Source of the DNA: Polyangiaceae bacterium | GTDB taxonomy: Bacteria > Myxococcota_A > Polyangia > Polyangiales > Polyangiaceae | Length of the DNA stretch: 64,000 nt | Reading direction: 5' to 3' | Assembly: GCA_019637295.1 (NCBI GenBank) | Contig: JAHBVX010000007.1 | Location: 1 to 64,000 of the forward strand | Shown here: piece after piece, positions 1-8,315 of the stretch | How the letters are laid out: each line of letters opens with the position of its first letter | Numbering within the stretch: the first letter of the stretch is position 1 | Translations under genes and position numbers: made by a program | Notes under the pieces: generated by a model | What the model saw: the letters and a program-made list of their open reading frames with translations, nothing else | Database searches by the model: none | Told to the model about the DNA's origin: nothing

Positions 1-1
1 G

Positions 2-559
2 CGCGAGAAGTACGGCAAGGACCAGTGCGCCGGAAGGCCGCTGCCTGCCGCCGCGCTCGAGGAGTTCGTCGTCGCCCGCATCTCGAACGCGACCGCCGAC
101 GGCTCGCTGGCCGAGCGCGTCGCGAAGCACCTCGAGACGCTCACCGCCGGCAAGGGTGAGGACTTCGGCAAGCTGCGCGCGGAGCTGGCGACGAAGATCG
201 CCGAGTCTTCGGCGACCGCCTCGAGGCTCACCGAGGAGTTGGTGCGCCTCGATGGGCGTGCGCGCGAGCTCGTCGAGCAGAAGCTCGGCGTCGAGGCTGA
301 CCGTCTCGCCGCGAGCGAACAGCAGCTCCGCGATCTCGAGCGCGACGCCGCTGAGCTGGAGATCGCCAGGAGGGACCACACCTGGTTCGTCGCCGCGCTC
401 CGCGACTTCGCCAAGGTCTGGGTGAACATGTCGCCCGACAACCAGGGGCGCTTCCTGCGCGCGCTCATCGACAAGGTCGTGGTCGACGAGGACAAGGGCA
501 CGTGCCGGGTCGAGCTGATCGACTTCGGCGCTGCCTCGGGCACGAAGGAGGCAGCGTGA
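2..559 (+). CDS. Serine recombinase, C-terminal part (cut by window edge)
   Basis: Open reading frame runs in from the window edge and ends at TGA 557-559. The visible 185 residues match, segment by segment, the C-terminal half of the complete large serine recombinase at 35446-36993: end of the recombinase zinc ribbon, an ADGSLA segment, a long coiled coil (LDGRARELVEQKL), then an ALRDFAKVW...NQGRFLRAL segment and a ...TKEAA tail. Identity looks like about half, so the two are old paralogues rather than a fresh duplication. The stop overlaps the next gene (GTGA). The catalytic N-terminal domain lies outside the window, so activity cannot be judged. The role is inferred to be integration/excision of the element carrying the neighbouring defence genes. 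Confidence 0.85.
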   Translation, partial: REKYGKDQCAGRPLPAAALEEFVVARISNATADGSLAERVAKHLETLTAGKGEDFGKLRAELATKIAESSATASRLTEELVRLDGRARELVEQKLGVEADRLAASEQQLRDLERDAAELEIARRDHTWFVAALRDFAKVWVNMSPDNQGRFLRALIDKVVVDEDKGTCRVELIDFGAASGTKEAA

Positions 560-1020
560 GCGACCGGCAGACCAGCGACGAGGGCGCGAGGAAGAGCACG
601 CCGAACGACTACCGGGTCATCGAGGAGCCGATCTTCTGGCGCCGAAGCCGCAGTGTGGAGCTCACCCCGACGCCGCCGCCCGACAAGCCCGAGCCCGTGC
701 GCCGCCCCGCCAAGGTCGCCCGGCAGCTCGCCCTCGCGCACCACCTCCAGGCCGCCATCGAGCGCGGGCTCGTGGCCGACCAGGCCGCCCTGGCGCGCAA
801 GCTGGGGCTCACGCGCGCCCGGGTTACGCAGCTCTTCGACCTGCTCATGTTGGCCGCCGACCTCCAGGAGCAGGTGCTGGCCCTCGAAGCCGTCGATGGC
901 GCCGAGCCGATGGCCGAGCGTACGCTCCGGGCGGTGGCCCACGCGGGCACGTGGGCCGAGCAGCGGGCGGCCTGGACGACGATCATCTCGAGCGCCAGGC
1001 CCGTCGTCCACCGGCCTTGA
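556..1020 (+). CDS. HTH DNA-binding protein partnered with the serine recombinase
   Basis: I start this at GTG 556, which overlaps the recombinase stop (GTGA); the longer upstream ATG would overlap the recombinase by 58 bp. The product is 154 aa. The C-terminal half carries a KorB/ParB-like helix-turn-helix (AALARKLGLTRARVTQLFDL) after a conserved EPVRRPAKVAR segment. The protein at 35024-35449 is a close paralogue (roughly three quarters identical over the last 100 residues) in the same position relative to its own recombinase. The conserved pairing suggests a regulator or directionality factor for the recombinase. That role is inference; the DNA-binding fold is clear. Confidence 0.8.
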   Translation: MSDRQTSDEGARKSTPNDYRVIEEPIFWRRSRSVELTPTPPPDKPEPVRRPAKVARQLALAHHLQAAIERGLVADQAALARKLGLTRARVTQLFDLLMLAADLQEQVLALEAVDGAEPMAERTLRAVAHAGTWAEQRAAWTTIISSARPVVHRP

Positions 1021-1045
1021 ATCCCCTTGGAAAGCGGAGTTGCCT

Positions 1046-1132
1046 GAAGTGGACGAGATACGCGACGCGCGTTGACATGCTAGTCCACCTGTGACACAAA
1101 CGATGTAGTTACTAGGCACTGGAAGTGGACGA
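1046..1132 (+). promoter_or_regulatory. Upstream region of ietA with repeated GAAGTGGACGA
   Basis: The 114-bp gap before ietA holds two copies of GAAGTGGACGA (1046-1056 and 1122-1132) and an inverted GTCCAC (1083-1088). A TTGACA-like -35 box lies at 1072-1077 without a convincing -10 at standard spacing. The downstream repeat overlaps the weak ribosome site just before ATG 1135. The ATPase it precedes ends in an HTH, so autoregulation through these repeats is possible but unproven. Confidence 0.35.
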
Positions 1133-1134
1133 CG

Positions 1135-2277
1135 ATGAGCGACTTCGACAAGGATACCGTCCACCTCGTTCGCCTCGCCCTCGAAGGCAAGGTGGACGAC
1201 GTGGCCGCCCTCTCGCGGCGGATGCTGCGCGCAGTGGCCGCGCGCAGGCCGGATCTCGCGCCGGTTGCGAAAGCCGTGATGGAGGCCGCCGGTGCTGGCC
1301 CCACCCGAGGCGTTCAGCAGGCGCTACCTGTTGACCTCGACAGCCGCCTTGAGCTGCTTCGACGCGAGCAGGTGGCCCAGCTCACCACTGAGCCGACCTG
1401 GCCCGAGCCGGTACTCGAGCAGTTGTCGGCCGTGGTTCACGAGCGTGAGCAGGAGGAGAAGCTGGTCGACGCAGGCATCGCACCGACGCGCTCACTCCTC
1501 TTCGTGGGTCCGCCCGGCGTGGGAAAGACGCTGGCCGCCCGATGGCTCGCGGCGCACACGAATCGCCCATTGTTGACCCTCGATCTCGCGGCCGTGATGA
1601 GTAGCTTCCTCGGTCGCACGGGCAACAACATCCGCGTGGTACTCGACTTCGCGCGGCGCGCGCCATCGGTGCTCCTGCTCGACGAGTTCGACGCGATTGC
1701 GAAGCGACGAGATGACGCCACCGAAGTGGGCGAGCTGAAGAGGCTCGTGACGGTGCTCCTTCAGGCAGTCGACGACTGGCCGACGGACGGCATCCTCGTC
1801 GCCGCGACGAACCACCCGGAGCTCCTTGACCCAGCCGTGTGGCGCCGCTTCGACCGGGTCGTCGAGTTCCCGCACCCGAAGGCAAACGAGATCTCCGCCG
1901 TAATCCGCGAACTTGTTGGGCCCGACGACTCGCTCAAAGACAGCATCGGGCTCCTCTCGGCGCTGCTCGAAGGGCGCTCGTTCGCCGATGTCGTTCGCAT
2001 CGTCACTGCCGCACGCAGGTCGGCCGTGGTGAGTGGAACGTCGACGACAGCCGCTATCGAGCGCGTTGTCGCGAATCTCTCGGAGAAGGCCGACCTCGAG
2101 ACCAAGCTGCGCGTGGCCGCGTGGCTCAGCTCCACGGGCAAGTCCCAGCGCGAGGTCGCGAACCTCACCGGGCTCTCGCGGGACACACTGCGCAAGCACC
2201 TCGGAGGCACGTCGGCTTCTACCTCGAAGTCCACGAAGCGCCCGAAGGCTGGAACTCGTGGAGAGGAGCGGAACTGA
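1135..2277 (+). CDS. ietA: AAA ATPase of an ietAS-type anti-phage system
   Basis: 380 aa AAA+ ATPase of the FtsH/Vps4-like type. Walker A GPPGVGKT is at residues 125-132, Walker B LLLDEFDA near 180-187, sensor-1 ATN at 224-226, and the arginine-finger segment WRRFDR at 236-241. A C-terminal helix-turn-helix (SQREVANLTGLSRDTLRKHL) lies around 337-356. The stop overlaps the start of a subtilisin-like protease by one base (TGATG). This pair, an AAA ATPase followed by an S8 protease, is the arrangement of the ietAS defence system. The HTH tail suggests the ATPase may also bind DNA or regulate its own promoter. I assign the system by gene pair and domain content, not by a profile search. Confidence 0.85.
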   Translation: MSDFDKDTVHLVRLALEGKVDDVAALSRRMLRAVAARRPDLAPVAKAVMEAAGAGPTRGVQQALPVDLDSRLELLRREQVAQLTTEPTWPEPVLEQLSAVVHEREQEEKLVDAGIAPTRSLLFVGPPGVGKTLAARWLAAHTNRPLLTLDLAAVMSSFLGRTGNNIRVVLDFARRAPSVLLLDEFDAIAKRRDDATEVGELKRLVTVLLQAVDDWPTDGILVAATNHPELLDPAVWRRFDRVVEFPHPKANEISAVIRELVGPDDSLKDSIGLLSALLEGRSFADVVRIVTAARRSAVVSGTSTTAAIERVVANLSEKADLETKLRVAAWLSSTGKSQREVANLTGLSRDTLRKHLGGTSASTSKSTKRPKAGTRGEERN

Positions 2278-4517
2278 TGGCACGCGAGCACAATTTCCTG
2301 CTGGGCCAAGGCGAGCGACTCGTCTCGAAAGTTCAGGTGCCCAAGGCGAGCGGACCAAAGAACCTTCCCTACGACCTCGCCACGGCCAAGACGAGGATTG
2401 CCCAGCGTCTTGCGAACGTGACCGCGCAGATCACCCAGCTACCGGACGACGCCTGTCCGCGTGGCGAAGCCGTCGCCGTCGTTACCCTCCACCCGCGCTT
2501 CCTCTCGAAGAGCGACTACCCGAGCGATCTGTTTGCGGCGGTTGGTCTCCGGGCTGTTGGCAGCCGCTCGCGGACCATCACACCCGAGAAGTGGGGCATC
2601 GAACGGCACGGCGAGGATGCCGTCACTGAGGAGATCTTCGTCGCGGGCGCGAAGACGGCATTCGACCGTTGGGCCACGTCGGTGAAGCGCTGGACCGACA
2701 GCACCAAGGGCGCGGAGTCGCTCAGCCACATCGAGGACCTCAACGCCTTCGACGCGAAGTCGAAATTGCGTGGCATCCCCGAGGGGAAAGGCGTTCTCCT
2801 CGAGGTCGTCCTGCACAACTCGGGCGTCGACTCCATCGTCCTCGACTTCATCAAGTACGCGAAGGCCCACAACGCAGAGCCGCTCATTGCGCGCCGTCGA
2901 GATGTGCAGGGACTCACGTTCCTTCCGGTGCGGGTCGACCCGAAGAACGCAGAGGACATCGCGCGCTTCTCGTTCGTGCGTGTCGCGCGCGGGATGCCGT
3001 CGCTGCGTCCTTTTCGACCGTCGATCCTGCGCGGCGCTCAGGGCTTTGACGTGCGGCTGCCGAAGGACGCTCCAGTTGATGGCGCCTCGCGAGCTGTCAT
3101 CTTCGACGGCGGTATCCCGACGGCGGCCCAGAAGGCGCTCTCGCCGTGGGCAACGCTGGTGGAGCCCGCGGGGCTCGGTTCGTCGGTGGCGGCGTTCGAG
3201 GAGCACGGCCTGGGCGTCACGACCGCGTTCCTCTTCGGGCCGCTGGCCTCGGGGCAGGCTACCGCCCCGCCGCTGTGCGCGGTCGATCACGTGCGCGTGC
3301 TCGACAACAAGACCGGCACAGCCACCGACCCTGACTACTTCGACGTCCTCGACCGCATCGTCGGGCACCTCGACAAGAACCCGGGGCTCTACTCCTACGT
3401 GAACATCAGCCTCGGGCCGTCGCTCGCCGTCGACGACGACGAGGTCACGCTGTGGACCGCCGCGCTCGACAAGCGCTTCGCCCACGGGAAATGCGTCGCG
3501 ACCGTCGCAGCCGGCAACGATGGTGCACTGGATGAAGCCACCGGCCTCAACCGCATTCAGCCGCCTGCTGATGGTGTGAACGTGCTGTCCGTCGGTGCAG
3601 CGGACCGGCGCGGGAACGACTGGGGGCGCGCGGGATACTCCTGCGTGGGTCCGGGGCGCAGCCCTGGCATCGTGAAGCCTGACGGCTTGGCCTTCGGCGG
3701 GTCCGACGACGAACCGTTCGGTATCCTCACGCCGCAGCTTCGCGGCGGACACACGCATGGCACCAGCTTCGCCGCGCCGTTCGCGCTCCGCTCTGCCGCG
3801 TCGATCGGTGCGCAGTTGGGAACGCGGCTCGGCCCCCTCGCGATCCGTGCGCTCCTGATCCACCGAGCCCACACCGGCGAGCATCACGAGCTGAAGCACG
3901 TCGGGTGGGGCCGGTTCGAAGCGGACCCGCTCCAGCTTGTGACCTGTGATGATGACGAGACCTTGGTCGTCTTCCAGGGCGAGCTGCCGGTCGGCGAGCA
4001 CCTTCGCGCGCCGGTCCCGATCAGCAACGTCACGCTGGAGGGCGACGTCCACCTTGCTGCGAGCCTCGTGATAGCTCCCGAGGTCGATCCCGAGCATCCG
4101 GGCACGTACACTCGCTCCGGGCTCGAGGTCGCGTTCCGCCCCCACAGCGCCAAGTTCACGAAGCCGAAGGAAGGCGCCAAGCCGGCGAAGCACGCCAAGA
4201 CGCGGTCGTTCTTTTCGCCTGCGAACCTCTACGGACAGTCCGAGACCGTGCTGCGCGACGACGGCCATAAGTGGGAGCCGTGCCTGCACCACGAAGAGCG
4301 GCTCCGGGCTTCGTCGCTGGCCGATCCGTGCTTCGACATCTACTATCACCACCGCGAGAGCGGCATGAAGGTCGCGGACCCGCAGCCGATTCCGTACGCG
4401 TTCGTCGTGAGCCTCAAGGCGCCGAAGGTGAAGGACCTCTACAATCGCGTGGTCCGGGCCTACGCGCAGCAGCTCGTCCCGCTCCGGCCGCAGACCCGCA
4501 TCCAGGTCCGCACGTAG
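2277..4517 (+). CDS. ietS: Subtilisin-like (S8) serine protease of an ietAS-type system
   Basis: 746 aa from ATG 2277, translationally coupled to the ATPase; an upstream in-frame start at 1839 would run inside ietA and is rejected. The S8 catalytic signatures are in order: Asp277 in VIFDGG, His310 in EEHGLGV, oxyanion Asn414 in AAGNDG, and nucleophile Ser497 in HGTSFAAP. A 250-residue N-terminal region precedes the protease domain and a ~200-residue C-terminal domain follows. No signal peptide is visible, so it is a cytoplasmic protease, as expected for a defence effector gated by its partner ATPase. The likely mode, by analogy with the family, is proteolysis of a target after phage sensing; the substrate is unknown. 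Confidence 0.87.
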   Translation: MAREHNFLLGQGERLVSKVQVPKASGPKNLPYDLATAKTRIAQRLANVTAQITQLPDDACPRGEAVAVVTLHPRFLSKSDYPSDLFAAVGLRAVGSRSRTITPEKWGIERHGEDAVTEEIFVAGAKTAFDRWATSVKRWTDSTKGAESLSHIEDLNAFDAKSKLRGIPEGKGVLLEVVLHNSGVDSIVLDFIKYAKAHNAEPLIARRRDVQGLTFLPVRVDPKNAEDIARFSFVRVARGMPSLRPFRPSILRGAQGFDVRLPKDAPVDGASRAVIFDGGIPTAAQKALSPWATLVEPAGLGSSVAAFEEHGLGVTTAFLFGPLASGQATAPPLCAVDHVRVLDNKTGTATDPDYFDVLDRIVGHLDKNPGLYSYVNISLGPSLAVDDDEVTLWTAALDKRFAHGKCVATVAAGNDGALDEATGLNRIQPPADGVNVLSVGAADRRGNDWGRAGYSCVGPGRSPGIVKPDGLAFGGSDDEPFGILTPQLRGGHTHGTSFAAPFALRSAASIGAQLGTRLGPLAIRALLIHRAHTGEHHELKHVGWGRFEADPLQLVTCDDDETLVVFQGELPVGEHLRAPVPISNVTLEGDVHLAASLVIAPEVDPEHPGTYTRSGLEVAFRPHSAKFTKPKEGAKPAKHAKTRSFFSPANLYGQSETVLRDDGHKWEPCLHHEERLRASSLADPCFDIYYHHRESGMKVADPQPIPYAFVVSLKAPKVKDLYNRVVRAYAQQLVPLRPQTRIQVRT

Positions 4518-4610
4518 CGAGCGCTGCGCCCCCTTCGAACGGGTCCGAGGTTCAGCTTCCGCAGGGCTTCTGCAGGCTTGGAAGCACCGAGCGTTGCGGT
4601 CTGACCGGCC

Positions 4611-4674
4611 TTTGGTGTACGCTGGCGCCGGTTGGCAACCTCTGCCAATCGCTAACCCAGGTGGAGCCTGGTCC
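4611..4674 (+). promoter_or_regulatory. Operator-like region shared with the BREX operon
   Basis: Two inverted repeats precede the HTH gene: TTGGCA-ACCTC-TGCCAA at 4632-4648 and CCAGG-TGGAG-CCTGG at 4657-4671, with GGCGCC at 4624-4629. Nearly the same 64 bp, in the same order and spacing, lies upstream of the paralogous HTH gene of the BREX operon (34921-34985, - strand). Conservation of a non-coding block next to paralogous HTH genes suggests a binding site for those HTH proteins. It probably includes the promoter, although no clear -35/-10 pair stands out. Confidence 0.7.
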
Positions 4675-4677
4675 AAC

Positions 4678-4881
4678 ATGACGGACGAGATTCTCACGCT
4701 GCCCGAGGTCGCCCAGTTGCTCAAAGTCGCGGAGAAGACCGTCTACACGATGGCCCAGAAGGGCGAGCTCCCGGCGTTCAAGGTGCGCGGCCAGTGGCGC
4801 TTCAAGCGCGTCGATCTCGACCAGTGGATCGAGCAGCAGAAGGCTGCCTCCGCGCGCGACGACGAGGGAGGCGAGCCATGA
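4678..4881 (+). CDS. Excisionase-family HTH protein heading the methyltransferase/helicase operon
   Basis: 67 aa MerR/excisionase-like helix-turn-helix (TLPEVAQLLKVAEKTVYTMA, then a wing GELPAFKVRGQWRFKR and a WIEQQK helix). ATG 4678 is chosen because it follows the conserved operator and aligns with the start of the paralogue at 34729-34917, which is almost identical over the first 50 residues. The stop overlaps the helicase start (ATGA), so the two are translationally coupled. Inferred role: transcriptional control of the downstream operon, probably through the inverted repeats just upstream. It is not linked to an integrase, which argues against a true excisionase. Confidence 0.85.
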   Translation: MTDEILTLPEVAQLLKVAEKTVYTMAQKGELPAFKVRGQWRFKRVDLDQWIEQQKAASARDDEGGEP

Positions 4882-7800
4882 AGCTCGACGATCTCAAGCC
4901 GGGCATCATCGTGCGCGGGCCGATGCTCCCGGAGCCCGTCGAGGTGCTGGTGGTCACGCCGCTCGGCGACGCCGTAAAGGTCGTGGGCTCGGGTCAGAAG
5001 ACCGGCCAGACCCACAACCGAGTACTCCACGCCCAGCAGCTCGCGCTGCTCGAAGCCTCGCCCCAGAGCGAACCATTCGACGGCGAGCCGCTCCACTTCA
5101 AGCTTGGCGTCGAGGCCGCGCGCCTCGGGCTCGCGTACGAGTACGACCCGTACTTCTCCCTCTCGATCGCACGCGTCGACCCGCTGCCCCACCAGCTCGA
5201 AGCCGTCTACGACTACTTCCTGAAGCTGCCCCGCATCCGCTTCCTGCTCGCCGACGACCCCGGCGCGGGCAAGACGATCATGGCGGGCCTGCTCCTCAAG
5301 GAGCTGAAGATCCGTGGCCTCGCGAAGCGCACGCTCATCGTCGCTCCCGCGAACCTCACCTTCCAGTGGCAGCGCGAGCTGAAAGACAAATTCCGCGAGC
5401 AGTTCGACGTGATGCGCGGCGAGGTGCTGCGCACGCAGTACGGCCAGAACCCCTGGCAGGAGCACAACCAGGTCGTCACCTCCGTCTCCTGGATCTCGCG
5501 CGTCGAGGACGCGAAGGAGAGCCTGCTGCGCTCGCAGTGGGACCTCGTCATCGTCGACGAAGCCCACAAGATGAGCGCGTATAGCGCCGACAAGAAGACG
5601 CTCGCCTTCCAGATCGGCGAGGCGCTCTCGCAACGCACCGACCACTTCCTCCTAATGACGGCAACGCCCCACAAAGGCGACCCGGAGAATTTCCGCCTCT
5701 TCCTCAGCCTGCTCGACCCCGACGTCTACGGCGACGTGAAGAGCCTCGAGGAGGCGATGCGCCGGCACGAGGCGCCGTTCTACCTACGGCGCCTGAAGGA
5801 GGCGCTCGTCGCGTTCCCCGATCCCGAGACCGGAGAAGTGAAGAAGCTCTTCACCAACCGCGACGTGCGCACGACCAAGTTCGAGCTCGACGGCGAGGAG
5901 TTCGACTTCTACGACGCCCTCACACGCTACGTCGAAGACCAGTCGATCAAGGCCGCAGCCGCCGAGAACGTGCAGGCCAACATCCTCGGCTTCCAGATGG
6001 CGATGCTGCAGCGTCGCTTCGCGTCGAGCATGTATGCCGTGCGCCGCAGCCTCGAGCGCATGCGCGACAAGCGCCGCAAGATCCTCGACGACCCGGAGAG
6101 CTACCGGCAGCAGCAAATCGACCGCAAGCTGCCCGAGGACTTCGACGACCTGCCCGAAGACGAGCAGGCGAAGATCATGCAGAGCGCGGAGGAGACGGTC
6201 CTCATCGTCGATCCCATCGCGCTCCGCGAGGAGATTCAGCGCCTCGACAAGCTCGTCGAGCTGGCGCGCGCGCTCGAGCAGCGCGAGGTCGAGTCGAAGC
6301 TGGTGAAGCTCAAGCAGGTACTGAGCGAGCAGCAGATCTTCAGCGATCCGAGGATGAAGCTCCTCGTGTTCACCGAGCACAAGGACACGCTCGACTACCT
6401 CGCCGGCGACGGAAAGGACGGGCGTCCGCTCGGCAAGCTGCGCGAGTGGGGCCTTACCTGCACGCAGATCCACGGCGGCATGCCCATCGGCGACCGCGAC
6501 ACGCCGAACACGCGCATCTACGCTGAGCGCGAGTTTCGCGAGGACGCCCAGGTGCTCGTCGCCACCGAAGCGGCGGGCGAAGGCATCAACCTTCAGTTTT
6601 GCTGGTTGATGATCAACTACGACATCCCGTGGAACCCCGTGCGCCTCGAACAGCGCATGGGCCGCATCCACCGCTACGGCCAGCAGAAGGACTGCCTCAT
6701 CTTCAACTTCGCGGCCGTCAACACGCGCGAAGGGCGCGTCCTCGAGAAGCTCCTGATGCGGCTCGCTGAGATCAAGGACGAGCTCGGCACCGACAAGGTG
6801 TTCGACGTCGTCGGCGAGATGCTGCCGTCGAACGCGCTCGAGAAGATGTTCCGCGAGATGTACGCGAAGCGCCTCGACGTAACCGACATCTCGGACCGCA
6901 TCGTGAAGGACATCGACCCGGAGCGCTTCAAGCGCATCACGGGCTCGACGCTCGAGGGCCTCGCGAAGAAGGAGCTGAACCTCTCGGCACTCGTGGGCAA
7001 GTCGGTGGAAGCCAAGGAACGCCGTCTCGTGCCTGAGGTGATCGAGGACTTCTTCAAGACGGCGGGCCCCATCGCGGGCGTCCACCCTTCGCCCGTGCGC
7101 GGTAAGGACCACGTCTACAAGGTCGGCAAAGTGCCGAAGACGCTCACGACGATCGGTGAGCGGCTCGAGCCCCGCTTCGGCAAGCTCGGACGCGAATACC
7201 AACGCGTCGTGTTTGACAAGCGACTGCTCGGCGACGACGCGACCCTCGAGTGGGTCACGCCCGGCCACCCGCTCTTCGAGGTGGTGCGCAGCGACGTGAC
7301 CGATCGCGTGGACGACGATCTGCGCCGTGGCGCGGTGCTCTGGGACCTGCACGCCAGGACGCCGTACCGGCTCGACGTCTACGCCGCGTCGATCAAGGAC
7401 GGTCGCGGGAACACGCTGCACAAGAAGCTATTCGTCGTGCGCGCCGACGTCGACGGAACCCTCTCGCTGCGCCAGCCGACGCTCTTTCTCGACCTCATCC
7501 CCTCGACGAAGGGCACCAAGGCGCCCGACGTACCGGGGCTGCCCGAGCGCAATCTCGTCGAAGTCCACCTCGTTGAGAACGCGCTCAACCCATTCCTTGC
7601 CGAGGTGCAGGGCGCGCGCACGAAAGAGAACTCCGTCGTGCGCGAGCACATCGAGATCTCGCTCAACACGCTCATCGACAAGCAGCAAATCAAGCTCGGC
7701 GAGCAGCTCGAACGGCGTGTCGAGGGCCAGGTCATTCCGGCCATCGAAGGCAACATCAAGCAGGCCGAAGACCACCTCGACGAACTGAACGCGCGCCTCG

Positions 7801-8315
7801 AGCGCCGTCGCCACGAGCTCGAGATGGAGCGGCACTGCATGATCGGCGATGTGCAGCACCTCGGTCGCGCGTGGGTGCTCCCGCATCCCGATCGCGAGGC
7901 GCCGAACATCGCGCCGATGGTGAGCGATCCAGAGATTGAGAAGATCGCCGTGCAAGTCGCTATCGCGCACGAGCACGCGCTCGGCTGGGTGGTCGAGAGC
8001 GTCGAGAACGAGAACCGGGGATACGACTTGCTCTCGAAGCGGCCGCACCCGACCGAGCCCGGCGTGTTCGTGCAGGCGCGCTTCATCGAAGTGAAGGGCC
8101 GCTCGGGAACGGGCGAGGTGGCGCTCACCGCGAACGAGTACCGGACCGCGCAGCGGCTCGGCGACGACTACCACCTCTACGTGGTCTTCGACTGCGCGAC
8201 GACGCCGAAGCTCAACGCGATTCAGAACCCGGCGAAGCTCGGATGGGAGCCCGTCGTGAAGGTCGAGCACTACCACGTGCCAGCGAAGGCGATCCTGGAG
8301 GCCGCACGTGAGTGA
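4878..8315 (+). CDS. SNF2-type DEAH helicase with C-terminal DUF3883
   Basis: 1145 aa. SF2/SNF2 motor motifs are intact: motif I DDPGAGKT around residues 126-133, motif II DEAH at 227-230, motif III TATPHK near 260, ATEAAGEGINLQF, and motif VI QRMGRIHRYGQ near 592-602. The last ~115 residues form a DUF3883 domain (nuclease-like fold in related proteins; ...YDLLSK...FIEVKGR is the characteristic stretch). Start ATG 4878 overlaps the HTH stop. The gene is followed, with an 8-bp overlap, by a DUF1156 methyltransferase. By family it should translocate on or remodel duplex DNA in a modification-based defence complex. It resembles DrmD and BrxHII in type, but drmA, drmB and drmC are absent, so I do not call this DISARM. 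Confidence 0.87.
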   Translation: MKLDDLKPGIIVRGPMLPEPVEVLVVTPLGDAVKVVGSGQKTGQTHNRVLHAQQLALLEASPQSEPFDGEPLHFKLGVEAARLGLAYEYDPYFSLSIARVDPLPHQLEAVYDYFLKLPRIRFLLADDPGAGKTIMAGLLLKELKIRGLAKRTLIVAPANLTFQWQRELKDKFREQFDVMRGEVLRTQYGQNPWQEHNQVVTSVSWISRVEDAKESLLRSQWDLVIVDEAHKMSAYSADKKTLAFQIGEALSQRTDHFLLMTATPHKGDPENFRLFLSLLDPDVYGDVKSLEEAMRRHEAPFYLRRLKEALVAFPDPETGEVKKLFTNRDVRTTKFELDGEEFDFYDALTRYVEDQSIKAAAAENVQANILGFQMAMLQRRFASSMYAVRRSLERMRDKRRKILDDPESYRQQQIDRKLPEDFDDLPEDEQAKIMQSAEETVLIVDPIALREEIQRLDKLVELARALEQREVESKLVKLKQVLSEQQIFSDPRMKLLVFTEHKDTLDYLAGDGKDGRPLGKLREWGLTCTQIHGGMPIGDRDTPNTRIYAEREFREDAQVLVATEAAGEGINLQFCWLMINYDIPWNPVRLEQRMGRIHRYGQQKDCLIFNFAAVNTREGRVLEKLLMRLAEIKDELGTDKVFDVVGEMLPSNALEKMFREMYAKRLDVTDISDRIVKDIDPERFKRITGSTLEGLAKKELNLSALVGKSVEAKERRLVPEVIEDFFKTAGPIAGVHPSPVRGKDHVYKVGKVPKTLTTIGERLEPRFGKLGREYQRVVFDKRLLGDDATLEWVTPGHPLFEVVRSDVTDRVDDDLRRGAVLWDLHARTPYRLDVYAASIKDGRGNTLHKKLFVVRADVDGTLSLRQPTLFLDLIPSTKGTKAPDVPGLPERNLVEVHLVENALNPFLAEVQGARTKENSVVREHIEISLNTLIDKQQIKLGEQLERRVEGQVIPAIEGNIKQAEDHLDELNARLERRRHELEMERHCMIGDVQHLGRAWVLPHPDREAPNIAPMVSDPEIEKIAVQVAIAHEHALGWVVESVENENRGYDLLSKRPHPTEPGVFVQARFIEVKGRSGTGEVALTANEYRTAQRLGDDYHLYVVFDCATTPKLNAIQNPAKLGWEPVVKVEHYHVPAKAILEAARE

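Noticed and set aside
2439-4724. Long open frame (761 codons) on the - strand opposite ietS
   Set aside because: Shadow of the protease gene in GC-rich DNA; arginine/valine/leucine-rich with no domain. The + frame has the full S8 catalytic set.
5784-7421. 545-codon - strand frame inside the DUF3883 helicase
   Set aside because: Antisense shadow; composition of repeated EVLEHL-type strings from third-position GC bias, no motif.
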